A stretch of DNA of 64,000 nucleotides from Pseudomonadota bacterium (GTDB taxonomy: Bacteria > Pseudomonadota > Gammaproteobacteria > Steroidobacterales > Steroidobacteraceae). The stretch's first letter is position 1; each line of letters opens with the position of its first letter. The notes beneath the pieces are model-generated. The model saw nothing but the letters and a program-made list of their open reading frames with translations, made no database searches and was not told where the DNA came from. Positions 12,199-21,189 of the stretch are shown here, in pieces. The stretch spans positions 124,001 to 188,000 of the forward strand of contig JAJYUA010000002.1 in NCBI GenBank assembly GCA_021792755.1, given 5' to 3'. A program made the translations under genes and the position numbers.

Positions 12199-12966
12199 AT
12201 GGGGCCAGCGAGGCCGGCCGGCGAGCGCCGGCCGGCCTCGCTGGCCCTGGCGCAGATCGAGCGCCGGCTCGCCGGCAGCGTGCCCCGGCACGCACGCGAG
12301 GACTGGCTCGTCCCGAGCCAGACGGCCGAGGCGAGCCGCGAGCTGCGCCGCTACTTTCCCGCAGACCCCGTGCCGGCGGCGGTGCTCATCCCTCTGGTGG
12401 CGCATCCGGAGCCGACCGTGCTCTTGACCCGCCGGGCACAGGCGCTGCGCAACCACGCCGGACAGGTGAGCTTTCCCGGCGGGCACATCGAGGCCCGGGA
12501 CGGCGGTCCGCTCGAGGCGGCGCTGCGCGAGGCACGCGAGGAGATCGGGCTCGAGGCGCGCTTCGTGTCGGTGATCGGCTTTCTGCCGGATCACGTGGTG
12601 ATCAGCGGCTTTCGGGTGACGCCGGTGGTGGCGCGCGTCGCGCCCGGCTTTTCGCTCTCTCTCGATGAGGAGGTCGAAGAGGCTTTTGAGGTGCCGCTGT
12701 CGTTCGTATTCGATCCCGGCAACCAGCGGCCCCGCCGCCACCGCTTTGGCGGCACGGACGTCGAGGTGGCGATGGTCGACATCCTCTATGGGCGGCATCA
12801 GATCTGGGGCGCCACCGCCGGCATGCTGATGACGCTGTATCGGATGTGCTTTGCCGAGGGCGAGCCGCTGAGCGAGCAGCGGGCCGGTGAGCCGCACGGC
12901 AGCGAACGACCGGCGAGCGCCGCCCGGCAAGAAAGGACCTCAAATCGGGCAGACCATGAGTCATAG
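12199..12966 (+). CDS. Nudix hydrolase, CoA pyrophosphatase family
   Basis: This is a Nudix pyrophosphatase of the CoA-diphosphatase (NudL/YeaB) type, expected to cleave CoA or acyl-CoA into phosphopantetheine and ADP derivatives. The family-specific sequence RRAQALRNHAGQVSFPGGHI precedes a Nudix box ending ALREAREEIGLEA (about residues 100-125). VIGFLPDHVVISGFRVTPVV is also characteristic. At 255 aa it is longer than E. coli NudL because of extra residues at both ends. The ATG at 12199 lies at the base of a 21-bp perfect inverted repeat that encodes the N terminus, so the real start could be further downstream. The 3' end overlaps mazG by 11 bases. Confidence 0.82.
   Translation: MGPARPAGERRPASLALAQIERRLAGSVPRHAREDWLVPSQTAEASRELRRYFPADPVPAAVLIPLVAHPEPTVLLTRRAQALRNHAGQVSFPGGHIEARDGGPLEAALREAREEIGLEARFVSVIGFLPDHVVISGFRVTPVVARVAPGFSLSLDEEVEEAFEVPLSFVFDPGNQRPRRHRFGGTDVEVAMVDILYGRHQIWGATAGMLMTLYRMCFAEGEPLSEQRAGEPHGSERPASAARQERTSNRADHES
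12202..12247. repeat. 21-bp perfect inverted repeat with 4-base loop
   Basis: Positions 12202-12222 and 12227-12247 are exact reverse complements separated by GAGC, and two G-U pairs would extend the stem. The element is almost entirely G/C and would form a very stable hairpin in DNA or RNA. It starts inside the ATG context of the Nudix gene, 14 bases after the fumC stop. There is no T-run after it, so it is not a canonical intrinsic terminator. It may be a REP-like palindrome, a 3' stabiliser of fumC mRNA or a translational brake on the Nudix gene. Confidence 0.9.
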
Positions 12967-13771
12967 CGAGGCCGGCGAGGCGCTCGGGGCGCTCCTTGAC
13001 CTCATGGAGCGCCTGCGTGATCCGCAGCGGGGCTGCCCGTGGGACCGCGAGCAGACCTTCGCCTCGATCGCCCCGTACACCATCGAGGAGGCCTACGAGG
13101 TTCGGGACGCGATCGAGCGCGGCAGCCCGCAGGCGCTGCGTGAGGAGCTCGGCGATCTGCTGTTCCAGGTTGTCTTCCATGCGCGCATGGCCGATGAGCG
13201 CGGCTGGTTCGGCTTTGCCGCCGTCGCGCGCTCGATTCACGAGAAGCTCGTGCGCCGCCATGCGCACGTGCTCGGCGAGCGCGAGCAGGCCGCCGATGCG
13301 GCCCGACAGTCCGAGCAATGGGACGAGATCAAGGCGCACGAGCGCTCACAGCGGGCGCGAGAAGGGGCGGGCGAGGACAGTGCGCTCGCGGACGTGCCCC
13401 TCGCCCTGCCGGCCCTGATGCGCGCGATGAAGCTCGGGCGCCGCGCCGCGCGGGTCGGGTTCGACTGGGAGCACCCCGCGCAGGTGCGTGACAAGGTGCT
13501 CGAGGAGCTCGGCGAGGTCGACGCGGCGCTCGCCGGCGGGGCCGATCCGGGCGAGATCGCCGAGGAGATCGGGGATCTGCTCTTTGCCGTGGCGAACTGG
13601 AGCCTGCATCTTGCGGTCGATCCGGAGGAGGCCCTGCGCGCGGCCAATGTCAAGTTCGAGCGCCGCTTTCGCCGCATGGAGCGCCTGGCGCGGGAGCGGG
13701 GGGCGGCGCTCGGCACGCTGAGCGCCGCTCAGTGGGAGGCGCTGTGGAGCGAGGCCAAGCGGCAGGGCTGA
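12956..13771 (+). CDS. mazG: Nucleoside triphosphate pyrophosphohydrolase MazG
   Basis: This enzyme hydrolyses (d)NTPs to monophosphates and pyrophosphate and can lower ppGpp-related signalling. The 271-aa protein has the two tandem MazG domains. The N-terminal one contains RLRDPQRGCPWDREQTF and EEAYEVRDAI...ELGDLLFQVVFHARMA. The C-terminal one contains LEELGEVDAAL...EEIGDLLFAVANWSLHL, which carries the acidic metal ligands. The ATG at 12956 lies within the end of the preceding Nudix gene, so two housecleaning pyrophosphatases are coupled in one operon. Confidence 0.95.
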   Translation: MSHSEAGEALGALLDLMERLRDPQRGCPWDREQTFASIAPYTIEEAYEVRDAIERGSPQALREELGDLLFQVVFHARMADERGWFGFAAVARSIHEKLVRRHAHVLGEREQAADAARQSEQWDEIKAHERSQRAREGAGEDSALADVPLALPALMRAMKLGRRAARVGFDWEHPAQVRDKVLEELGEVDAALAGGADPGEIAEEIGDLLFAVANWSLHLAVDPEEALRAANVKFERRFRRMERLARERGAALGTLSAAQWEALWSEAKRQG

Positions 13772-13783
13772 TGGCGGCTGGAT

Positions 13784-13812
13784 ATTCAGCAACGATTCAC
13801 CGGAGGTAGGCT
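13784..13812 (+). promoter_or_regulatory. Putative direct-repeat binding site for the PhoP-like regulator
   Basis: Upstream of the PepSY-phoP-phoQ-like operon the pentamer ATTCA occurs at 13784-13788 and again at 13795-13799, exactly 11 bases apart. This one-helical-turn spacing is the geometry used by OmpR/PhoP-family dimers on direct repeats. A weak -10-like TAGGCT follows at 13807-13812. Autoregulation of the operon is the natural inference, but the site is short and unproven. Confidence 0.4.
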
Positions 13813-13889
13813 ACCGTGCGCGCGGTCCCTTGCGCGACGCGAACGGCGCGCTCCCGGGAGTGTGAAAGACGAGGTGGTCGCTTTTTGCA

Positions 13890-14216
13890 ATGAATGGCGT
13901 GCGTGTGTGGGTCCTCGTGACCGCCTTGGCGCTCGCCGGGATAGCCCCGGTCGTTCCGTGGGCTCGTGCCTCGGGCGCTCGCAGCGCGCACGCGGTGAAG
14001 TCCGCCCGCATGTCCATGGATCAGGCGGTCAAGATGGTCGAGGCGCGGTTCAAGGCCCGGGTGGTGCGGGCCGACACTCGCAAGCAGGACGGGCAAGTCA
14101 TTTACGAGATGCGCCTGTTGGATCGGCATGGACGGGTGTTCACGGTGCGCGTTGACGCATCGAGCGGTGCGGTTCTCGGAAGGCGGCCGCACACTCGTAA
14201 CGGGAGGGCGGGATGA
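13890..14216 (+). CDS. Secreted PepSY domain protein upstream of a two-component system
   Basis: This is a 108-aa exported protein with an N-terminal signal peptide (MNGVRVWVLVTALALAGIAP) and a single PepSY domain. The domain contains MSMDQAVKMVEARFKARVVR and a C-terminal GRVFTVRVDASSGAVLGRR. Such proteins commonly precede PhoP/PhoQ-like pairs and are thought to modulate sensing or periplasmic proteolysis. The stop overlaps the response regulator start (ATGA at 14213), supporting translational coupling. Confidence 0.82.
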   Translation: MNGVRVWVLVTALALAGIAPVVPWARASGARSAHAVKSARMSMDQAVKMVEARFKARVVRADTRKQDGQVIYEMRLLDRHGRVFTVRVDASSGAVLGRRPHTRNGRAG

Positions 14217-14899
14217 GGGTGCTGGTGATCGAAGATGAGACCTCGCTGCGCGAGACCCTCAAAGCGCAGCTCACCGAGGCGGGATTCACCGTCGATGTGG
14301 CCCAGGATGGCGTCGAGGGGCTGTTCGCGGCCCTGGAATACCCGCTCGATGTGGCGATCATCGACCTCGGGCTGCCCAAGCTCACCGGCCTGGAGGTGAT
14401 CGGGCGCCTGCGGGCGGCGGGCAAGACCTACCCCATCCTCATCCTCACCGCGCGCGACAGCTGGCAGGACAAGGTCGAGGGTCTGCAGGCCGGCGCCGAT
14501 GACTATGTCGCCAAGCCCTTCCACTTCGAGGAGGTGCTGGCGCGGCTGCAGGCGCTGCTGCGCCGCGCCGGCGGCTGGGCCACCCCCGAGCTCAAGTGCG
14601 GCCCCGTGATCCTCGATACCCGCGCCCAGACGGTCAAGGTGGGCGAGGCGCCGGTCGAGCTCACCACCTTCGAGTACCGCATTCTCGAGCACCTGATGCT
14701 GCGCGCGGGCGAGGTGATCTCCAAGGCCGAGCTCACCGAGCGGCTCTACGACCAGGACTTCGAGCGCGACAGCAACGTCATCGAGGTGTTGGTCGGGCGG
14801 CTGCGAAGAAAGCTCGATCCCGAGGAGCGCCTGAAGCCGATCGAGACGCTGCGCGGGCGCGGCTACCGCTTCTCGCTGCCGCGAGAGTCGGCCGGCTAG
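14213..14899 (+). CDS. OmpR/PhoP-family response regulator
   Basis: This is the DNA-binding response regulator of the first two-component system. It has a receiver domain at residues 1-115, with acidic pocket VIEDE, phospho-acceptor Asp in AIIDLGLPKL near residue 51 and Lys in DYVAKPF. A winged-helix output domain follows (residues 125-225), with YDQDFERDSNVIEVLVGRLR and the C-terminal GRGYRFSLPRE wing. At 228 aa it is a standard OmpR-family member. It sits between the PepSY gene (4-base overlap) and the kinase gene (27-base gap). Targets are unknown; PhoP-like envelope or cation stress control is the usual role for this gene order. Confidence 0.93.
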   Translation: MRVLVIEDETSLRETLKAQLTEAGFTVDVAQDGVEGLFAALEYPLDVAIIDLGLPKLTGLEVIGRLRAAGKTYPILILTARDSWQDKVEGLQAGADDYVAKPFHFEEVLARLQALLRRAGGWATPELKCGPVILDTRAQTVKVGEAPVELTTFEYRILEHLMLRAGEVISKAELTERLYDQDFERDSNVIEVLVGRLRRKLDPEERLKPIETLRGRGYRFSLPRESAG

Positions 14900-14926
14900 C
14901 GGGCCGGACGCTGCGGGGGAGTACCC

Positions 14927-16291
14927 GTGCACTCGCTCAGCCAGCGCATCCTGCTGTCGGTCGCGGTGCCGCTCGCGCTGTTCTTCGGCGTCATGATGCT
15001 GGTGCTCGACAGCGGGTTTCGTACGCTCACGAGAAATGGGCTGCACGAGCTGCTCGATTCCCAGATCATCACTCTGATCGCCGCTGCGCAGCGAGAGGCC
15101 TCGGGCGGCTACGACGTGCCGCTTCGCGACCTCGATTCCCGCTTCGCCACGCCCCGCTCCGGACTGTATGCCCAGGTCGCCTCGCCCGGCCACGTGTGGC
15201 GCTCGCCTTCGACGGCCGGCGAGGTCGTGAACTTCGGCCCTCTGCTGCCCCAGGGCAAGCGGCGCTTCTCGTACGCCCTGGTGGATCACCGGCGGCTCGA
15301 GGTCGAAAGCCGCGGCGTGTCCTTCGAGGATGCCCCGGGACATGGCCAGCCGGTCACCTTCAGCGTGGCGGTGAGCCTGACGCCGTACGAGCGGCAGCTG
15401 TGGGAGTTCCGCCGCCGCATGGTGCTGTGGTTCAGCGGCCTGATGCTGTTGCTGCTCGCTTCCCTCGCCGTGCTGCTTCGGGCGGTGCTCGCCCCCGTGC
15501 GCCGGCTCGAGCGCGAGATCCATGAGGTCGAGGAAGGGCGCGCCGAGGGCCTCGGTGGGGGCTACCCGCGCGAGCTGCGTGGGGTGGCGCGGCACTTGAA
15601 TGCGCTGCTCGTGGCCGAGCGCAAGCGTGTGGCCCGCTACCGCGATACGCTCGGGAATCTCGCGCACAGCCTGAAGACGCCGCTCGCCGTCATGCGCTCG
15701 GCGCTGGGCGCCGCCCCGGCGAGCGCTTCCGGGGAGGGCGTCTCGAGCGATGCCATGGGCCCGGAGATCGACCGCATGACCGACATCATCGAGCATCAGC
15801 TGAAGCGCGCCGCGGCCTCCGGCGGGGCGATCCTCGGCCAGGCGCCGGTGCCCGTCGCGCCGATCGCCACGGAGCTGCGCCTGGCGCTGCTCAAGGTCTA
15901 TGCGCGCAAGGACCTGTCCCTCGAGCTTGCCGTCCAGGCGGACAGCGAGTTTGTCGGCGACCGGGGCGATCTCATCGAGATGCTCGGCAACCTGCTCGAC
16001 AACGCCTGCAAATGGTGCCGGCAGCGCGTCGTGCTGACGGTGGCGGTCGATCCGGGCGCCGAGGCGCGGGATAACATGACGCTGACGGTCGAGGACGACG
16101 GGCCGGGCATCTCGGCGGAGAACCGCGCTCGCATCCTCGAGCGCGGCGTGCGCACGGATGAGACGATGCCCGGACACGGCCTGGGGCTCGCCATGGTGCG
16201 GGAGACGGTGGAACTCTACGGCGGTGAGCTCAGCGTGGAAACCTCTCCGCTCGGGGGCGCCAAGTTCGCCCTGCACCTGCCGGGACGCTGA
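14927..16291 (+). CDS. Sensor histidine kinase, PhoQ-like
   Basis: This is the membrane sensor kinase partner of the preceding regulator, 454 aa. Two membrane segments (about residues 10-29 and 163-185) flank a periplasmic sensor region. Then come a HAMP-like linker, the phospho-accepting histidine in LGNLAHSLKTPLAVM (about residue 246) and a HATPase domain with NLLDNACKWC, VEDDGPGIS and GHGLGLAMV. The LAHSLKTPL H-box is typical of PhoQ rather than of EnvZ. The start is GTG at 14927, seven bases after a strong GGGGGAG ribosome-binding sequence. The stop abuts the convergent LOG-family gene with no spacing. Confidence 0.92.
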   Translation: MHSLSQRILLSVAVPLALFFGVMMLVLDSGFRTLTRNGLHELLDSQIITLIAAAQREASGGYDVPLRDLDSRFATPRSGLYAQVASPGHVWRSPSTAGEVVNFGPLLPQGKRRFSYALVDHRRLEVESRGVSFEDAPGHGQPVTFSVAVSLTPYERQLWEFRRRMVLWFSGLMLLLLASLAVLLRAVLAPVRRLEREIHEVEEGRAEGLGGGYPRELRGVARHLNALLVAERKRVARYRDTLGNLAHSLKTPLAVMRSALGAAPASASGEGVSSDAMGPEIDRMTDIIEHQLKRAAASGGAILGQAPVPVAPIATELRLALLKVYARKDLSLELAVQADSEFVGDRGDLIEMLGNLLDNACKWCRQRVVLTVAVDPGAEARDNMTLTVEDDGPGISAENRARILERGVRTDETMPGHGLGLAMVRETVELYGGELSVETSPLGGAKFALHLPGR

Positions 16292-17077
16292 TCAGAGGGG
16301 CGGGTTGGGGTCGCGGCGGCGGCGGAGCTGCGAATGGGCAAATCCGGGCATCTCGCGCGGCTCGGCCCCCAGGCGCCGCTGCAGGATCTTCAGGGCAGCC
16401 GCCGGCGAGTCGGCGAACTCGAACAGCTCGAGGTCCTGCGGGCAGATGAGGCCGTGGCGCTCGAGCGCCTCGAAGTTGAGGATCTCACGCCAGTACTGCG
16501 GGCCATAGAGAATCACCGGGATGCTGCGCGAGAGCTTGCGCGTCTGCGCGAGAGTGAGGATCTCGGTGAGCTCATCCAGTGTGCCGAAGCCGCCGGGAAA
16601 GGCGATGAGCGCCCGCGCAAGGTGCGCGAACCACAGCTTGCGCATGAAAAAATAGTGAAACTCGAACAGCAGCTCGCGCGGGACGTAGGGGTTGGGATGC
16701 TGCTCGCGCGGCAGGCTGATGTTGAGTCCGATGCTTTTGCCGCCGGCCTCGTGCGCGCCGCGGTTGGCCGCCTCCATGATGCCCGCTCCCCCTCCGGAGC
16801 ACACCACGTAGCGGTGCACGTGCTCGGGGAGCGAGGCTGACCATTGCGTGACCAGCCGAGCGAGCTCGCGGGCCTCCTCGTAGTAGCGACCGAGCCGGTC
16901 CCCGGGCTTGAGGCGCGCCGAGCCGAAGAACACGATGGTGGCATGCACCCCCGCCCGCCGGAAGCGCTCGAGAGGCTCGAGATATTCGGCCAGTATGCGC
17001 AGCGGCCGGGCCGGGTCGCTTTCCAGAAACTGCGCCTCCTCGTAGGCGAGGGGAGGCAGGTCGGAAGGGTTTGACAT
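16292..17077 (-). CDS. LOG-family Rossmann-fold nucleotide hydrolase (TIGR00730)
   Basis: This protein belongs to the LOG/TIGR00730 family, which includes cytokinin-activating and nucleotide 5'-monophosphate N-ribosidases. The fold signature is CSGGGAGIMEAANRGAHEAG, and the catalytic motif is FPGGFGTLDELTEIL. The protein is 261 aa, with an N-terminal helical extension (LPPLAYEEAQFLESDPARPL) seen in the longer proteobacterial group. It starts directly after the stop of the RNB ribonuclease gene. The substrate in this organism is not known; AMP or pyrimidine monophosphate hydrolysis would fit the family. Confidence 0.88.
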   Translation of the reverse strand: MSNPSDLPPLAYEEAQFLESDPARPLRILAEYLEPLERFRRAGVHATIVFFGSARLKPGDRLGRYYEEARELARLVTQWSASLPEHVHRYVVCSGGGAGIMEAANRGAHEAGGKSIGLNISLPREQHPNPYVPRELLFEFHYFFMRKLWFAHLARALIAFPGGFGTLDELTEILTLAQTRKLSRSIPVILYGPQYWREILNFEALERHGLICPQDLELFEFADSPAAALKILQRRLGAEPREMPGFAHSQLRRRRDPNPPL

Positions 17078-18550
17078 CTAGTGTGCTCTCTCGAAATCGA
17101 TGTAACCGCGCGCCACGTCGACGCTGAGCAGCCTGACACGCACGCGGTGTCCGATGTCGGCGCGCTCGAAGCCGCGCGTCAGCCGGCCCTCGACCGCCGG
17201 ACGGACGATGCGTACCCACGTGCCTTTGGCTGCCGCGCCGGTGACGATGCCGTCGAATGTCTCACCGAGGCGGTGCGCAAGCAGCAGCGCGGCGGCGGAT
17301 TTGGCCACCCGCCGCTCGACCTTGGCGGCGTGATCTTCCTGCGCCGTGCAGTGCTCGGCGAGCGCCTCGAGCTCCGCGCCTGCGTAAGGCGGAGGGTGGC
17401 CGGCGAGCGCCGCCTTGAGCAGCCGATGGCTCAACAGGTCGGGGAATCGCCGGTTGGGCGCGGTCGAGTGAGTGTAGTCGCTCACCGCGAGGCCGAAGTG
17501 CCCCGGGGAGGCTCGCCCCGGGGGCTCGGCGAGGTACTCGCCCTTGCCGAGGGACTTGACGACCGCGAGCGAGAGGTCCGCAAACCCCTGCGGGTCGGCG
17601 CGGCGGCTGCGGGCGAGGAAGGCGTTGAGCGCCCGGGCGTCGGCCAGCGGGGGCAGGCGCTCGCCCTGCGCAGCGGCGAGCTCGACGATGCGCTCCCAAT
17701 GCTTCGGGGTGCGCAGCACCCGGCGGATCGAGGGGAAGCCCCGGCGATCGAGAAAGTGCGCCGCCGTGCCGTTGGCGGCGATCATCAGGTCCTCGATCAG
17801 CTCGTGGGCGCGGCTCTTGCGATCCGGGAGCAGATCGCGGAGCGTGTCGCCGTCGAATGCGGCGTGCGTCCTCAAGGTCTCCAGAGTGAGCGCCCCGTGC
17901 AGATGGCGCTGTGCGCGCAGCGCCTGGGCCACCTCGTCCTGAAGGCGCAGCTGGCGCTGCAGCGCCGGGTCTGACAGCCCCTGCGGCGCTTGCGCTCGCT
18001 CCTCGAGCCAGGCGGCGATCGAGGGGTAGGCGAGCTTGGCGTGATTGCGCACCATCGCGCAACAGAGCTCGGACTCTCCGATGCGCCCGTCGGCCCCGAT
18101 CCGCATGTCGGCGATCAGAGCGAGCCGATCCTCGCCCGGGTTGAGCGAGGTGAGGTCGGTCGAGAGCCGCTCCGGCAGCATTGCAAAGGTGCGGGCGGCG
18201 GTGTAGACCGATGTCGTGTTGTGGCGCGCATGGAGGTCCACGGGAGTGTCGATACCCACGAGCGCATCGACGTCGGCGAGCGCCACGCGCACTCTCGCCC
18301 CGCCGTCGGCGAGCGGCTCGGCGACGGAGAGCTGGTCGAGGTCGCGCGAGTCCTCGTTGTCGACCGACACCCAGGGCAGGGCGCGCAGATCCTGCACCTG
18401 TTGCGCCGGCGCCGGCCGTGCCGGGCCCGTCAGCGCGCTCACCTGGCGCATCACGGCCGGGGGAAATTCCGGCTCCAGGCCGCGCTCGATCATCGCCACG
18501 CGCGCGATGTGCCTCAGGATCTGCCGCCCTCCGCGCGAGCCCGAGTGCAT
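17078..18550 (-). CDS. RNB-domain exoribonuclease (RNase II/R family, short form)
   Basis: This is a 3'-5' exoribonuclease-like protein of 490 aa. It consists of an RNB catalytic domain (about residues 50-385) and a C-terminal S1-like segment (FDGIVTGAAAKGTWVRIV), without the N-terminal cold-shock domains of RNase II or R. The metal-site motif reads VSVDNEDSRDLDQL: three of the four catalytic aspartates are in place, and the last is Gln. I believe this is typical of this short subfamily, but it deserves checking. The downstream FGLAVSDYTHSTAPNRRFPD motif is well conserved. It is co-transcribed with the LOG gene, whose ATG follows immediately. Confidence 0.85.
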   Translation of the reverse strand: MHSGSRGGRQILRHIARVAMIERGLEPEFPPAVMRQVSALTGPARPAPAQQVQDLRALPWVSVDNEDSRDLDQLSVAEPLADGGARVRVALADVDALVGIDTPVDLHARHNTTSVYTAARTFAMLPERLSTDLTSLNPGEDRLALIADMRIGADGRIGESELCCAMVRNHAKLAYPSIAAWLEERAQAPQGLSDPALQRQLRLQDEVAQALRAQRHLHGALTLETLRTHAAFDGDTLRDLLPDRKSRAHELIEDLMIAANGTAAHFLDRRGFPSIRRVLRTPKHWERIVELAAAQGERLPPLADARALNAFLARSRRADPQGFADLSLAVVKSLGKGEYLAEPPGRASPGHFGLAVSDYTHSTAPNRRFPDLLSHRLLKAALAGHPPPYAGAELEALAEHCTAQEDHAAKVERRVAKSAAALLLAHRLGETFDGIVTGAAAKGTWVRIVRPAVEGRLTRGFERADIGHRVRVRLLSVDVARGYIDFERAH

Positions 18551-18770
18551 GCCCAGCCCCTTGCCTGTGATGTTGGTATCCTAATGGCTCGCGCCCGCCG
18601 GGTCAAATGCGCACGCGGCCGGCTCTGCGGAAATCCCGTATTTACGCCACGGGCGCAGAGCGGGTGCGATGTCGGGCGCCACGGACACGAGCGCGACACA
18701 CGAAGGTGGCACGATCGGCGGCGATGTGCCGCCGCACCCCTTGCACGGCGATTCGATCGGAGGATTCGCG

Positions 18771-21170
18771 ATGAGCTCACAACATCCTGCGCAGAACGAG
18801 GGACCCTTGTCCGCCGAGGAGCTGCGCCGCATCGATGCGTACTGGCGCGCCGCCAACTACCTGTGCGTCGGCCAGATCTATCTGCGCGGCAATGCGCTGC
18901 TGCGCGAGACGCTCTCGGCCGAGCACATCAAGGCGATGCTGCTCGGTCACTGGGGCACGACGCCGGGACAAAACTTCATCTACGCGCACCTGAACCGGCT
19001 CATCCGCGCGCACGATCTCGACATGATCTACGTTTCCGGCCCGGGGCACGGAGGGCCCGCGCTGGTGGCCAACACGTATCTCGAGGGCACCTACAGCGAG
19101 CTGTATCCGCAAGTGAGCCGCGATGAGGCGGGCCTCAAGCGCCTGTTCGGCCAGTTCTCCTTCCCGGGCGGCATCCCGAGCCACGTCTCGCCGGAGTGTC
19201 CGGGCTCGATCCACGAGGGAGGGGAGCTCGGCTACTCGCTCGCCCACGCCTTCGGTGCGGTGCTCGACAACCCGCAGCTGATCGCCGCCTGCGTGGTCGG
19301 GGACGGGGAAGCCGAGACGGGGCCGCTTGCGGCCAGCTGGCACCTCAACAAGTTTCTCGATCCCAAGGGCGATGGGGCGGTGCTGCCCATCCTGCACCTG
19401 AACGGCTACAAGATCTCCAACCCCACGGTGCTCGCGCGCATCGAGCGCGAGGAGCTCGAGCAGCTGCTCAGAGGCTGCGGATGGGTGCCGCACTTCGTCG
19501 AAGGCCACGAGCCGGCGCCGATGCACCAGGCGATGGCCCGTACGCTCGATCGCGTGCTCGGGGAGATCCGCGCCATCCAGCATCAGGCGCGCTCCGCCGG
19601 CGCCGCGCTCGAGCGGCCGCGCTGGCCGATGATCGTGCTCGCGACCCCTAAGGGCTGGACGGGTCCGAAGACGGTCGACGGCAAGGCGGTGGAGGGAAGC
19701 TTTCGCGCCCACCAGGTACCGATCAGCGATCCGGCGACCCAGCCGGCGCATCTTGCGCAGCTCGAACAGTGGCTGCGCAGCTATCGCCCCGAGGAGCTGT
19801 TCGATGCCGAGGGACGGCTGCAGAGCGAGCTCGGCGAGCTCGCCCCGAGCGGCGCGCGGCGCATGGGCGCGAACCCCCACGCCAACGGCGGGGTGCTGCT
19901 GAAGGATCTGCGGCTGCCGGATTTCCGCGACTACGCGGTGCCGGTGGACTGCCCCGGGGCCGCCGTGGCCTCGGACACCGGCACGCTCGGGGCGCTGCTG
20001 CGCGATGTCATCCGGCTCAATCCCGACACGTTCCGCCTGTTCGGGCCCGATGAGACCGTCTCGAACAAGCTGCAGTCGGTGTTCGAGGCGACCGGCCGGC
20101 AGTGGCAGGCGCGCACGCTCGCCTCGGATGAGTTTCTCGCCCGCAGCGGCCGGGTGCTCGAGATCCTGAGCGAGCACCAGTGCGAGGGCTGGCTCGAAGG
20201 CTACCTGCTCACGGGCCGGCACGGCCTCTTCAACTGCTACGAGGCCTTCATCCACATCGTCGACTCGATGTTCAACCAGCACGCCAAGTGGCTGAAGGTG
20301 ACCGCGCAGATCCCCTGGCGCCGTCCGATCGCCTCGCTCAACTATCTGCTCACCTCGCACGTGTGGCGGCAGGATCACAACGGGTTCACCCACCAGGATC
20401 CGGGCTTCATCGACCATGTCGTCAACAAGAAGGCCGGGATCGTGCGGGTGTACCTGCCGCCCGATGCCAACTGCCTGCTCTCGGTGATGGATCATTGCCT
20501 GCGCAGCCGGCACAAGGTCAACGTGGTGGTGGCGGGCAAGCAGCCGGCGCTGCAGTGGCTGTCGATCGATCAGGCGACCGAGCATTGCACGGCCGGCATC
20601 GGCATCTGGCGCTGGGCAAGCAACGACGAGGGCGCGGAGCCGGATCTGGTGATGGCCTGCGCCGGGGACGTGCCGACGCTCGAGACCCTGGCGGCGGTGT
20701 CGATCCTGCGCAAGGCGCTGCCGGAGCTCAGGATCCGGGTCGTCAACGTCGTCGACCTGATGCGTCTGCAGCCGAGCTCCGAGCACCCGCATGGCCTCAG
20801 CGATGCGGACTTCGATTCGCTGTTCACGCGCGAGAAGCCGGTCATCTTCGCCTTCCACGGCTATCCGTGGCTCATTCACCGGCTGACCTATCGCCGGCAC
20901 AACAACGCCGGCATCCACGTGCGCGGCTACAAGGAGGAGGGCACGATCACGACGCCGTTCGACATGACGGTGCTCAACGAGATGGACCGCTTTCATCTCG
21001 TCCAGGATGCGATCGACCGGCTGCCGCAGCTGCGCGACCGCGGCGCCTACCTGAAGGAGGAGGCCCGCCACCGCCTGATCGAGCACTCGGCCTATATCCG
21101 CCGCCACGGGCGGGACATGCCGCTCGTGGCGGACTGGAAGTGGCCGGACGGCGCCGCGGCGCGGGCATGA
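18771..21170 (+). CDS. xfp: Xylulose-5-phosphate/fructose-6-phosphate phosphoketolase
   Basis: This thiamine-diphosphate enzyme splits xylulose 5-phosphate or fructose 6-phosphate with phosphate into acetyl phosphate plus glyceraldehyde 3-phosphate or erythrose 4-phosphate. The 799-aa protein shows the family N terminus [19 protein letters not shown], the [17 protein letters not shown] loop, the ThDP/Mg motif [19 protein letters not shown] and C-terminal [19 protein letters not shown]. The ATG at 18771 has an excellent GGAGGA ribosome-binding sequence seven bases upstream, so I prefer it to the in-frame ATG at 18669. The acetate kinase gene follows within 20 bases, completing an acetyl-phosphate to acetate plus ATP route. 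Confidence 0.96.
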   Translation: MSSQHPAQNEGPLSAEELRRIDAYWRAANYLCVGQIYLRGNALLRETLSAEHIKAMLLGHWGTTPGQNFIYAHLNRLIRAHDLDMIYVSGPGHGGPALVANTYLEGTYSELYPQVSRDEAGLKRLFGQFSFPGGIPSHVSPECPGSIHEGGELGYSLAHAFGAVLDNPQLIAACVVGDGEAETGPLAASWHLNKFLDPKGDGAVLPILHLNGYKISNPTVLARIEREELEQLLRGCGWVPHFVEGHEPAPMHQAMARTLDRVLGEIRAIQHQARSAGAALERPRWPMIVLATPKGWTGPKTVDGKAVEGSFRAHQVPISDPATQPAHLAQLEQWLRSYRPEELFDAEGRLQSELGELAPSGARRMGANPHANGGVLLKDLRLPDFRDYAVPVDCPGAAVASDTGTLGALLRDVIRLNPDTFRLFGPDETVSNKLQSVFEATGRQWQARTLASDEFLARSGRVLEILSEHQCEGWLEGYLLTGRHGLFNCYEAFIHIVDSMFNQHAKWLKVTAQIPWRRPIASLNYLLTSHVWRQDHNGFTHQDPGFIDHVVNKKAGIVRVYLPPDANCLLSVMDHCLRSRHKVNVVVAGKQPALQWLSIDQATEHCTAGIGIWRWASNDEGAEPDLVMACAGDVPTLETLAAVSILRKALPELRIRVVNVVDLMRLQPSSEHPHGLSDADFDSLFTREKPVIFAFHGYPWLIHRLTYRRHNNAGIHVRGYKEEGTITTPFDMTVLNEMDRFHLVQDAIDRLPQLRDRGAYLKEEARHRLIEHSAYIRRHGRDMPLVADWKWPDGAAARA

Positions 21171-21189
21171 GCGCGCGGCGTTGAGCGCG

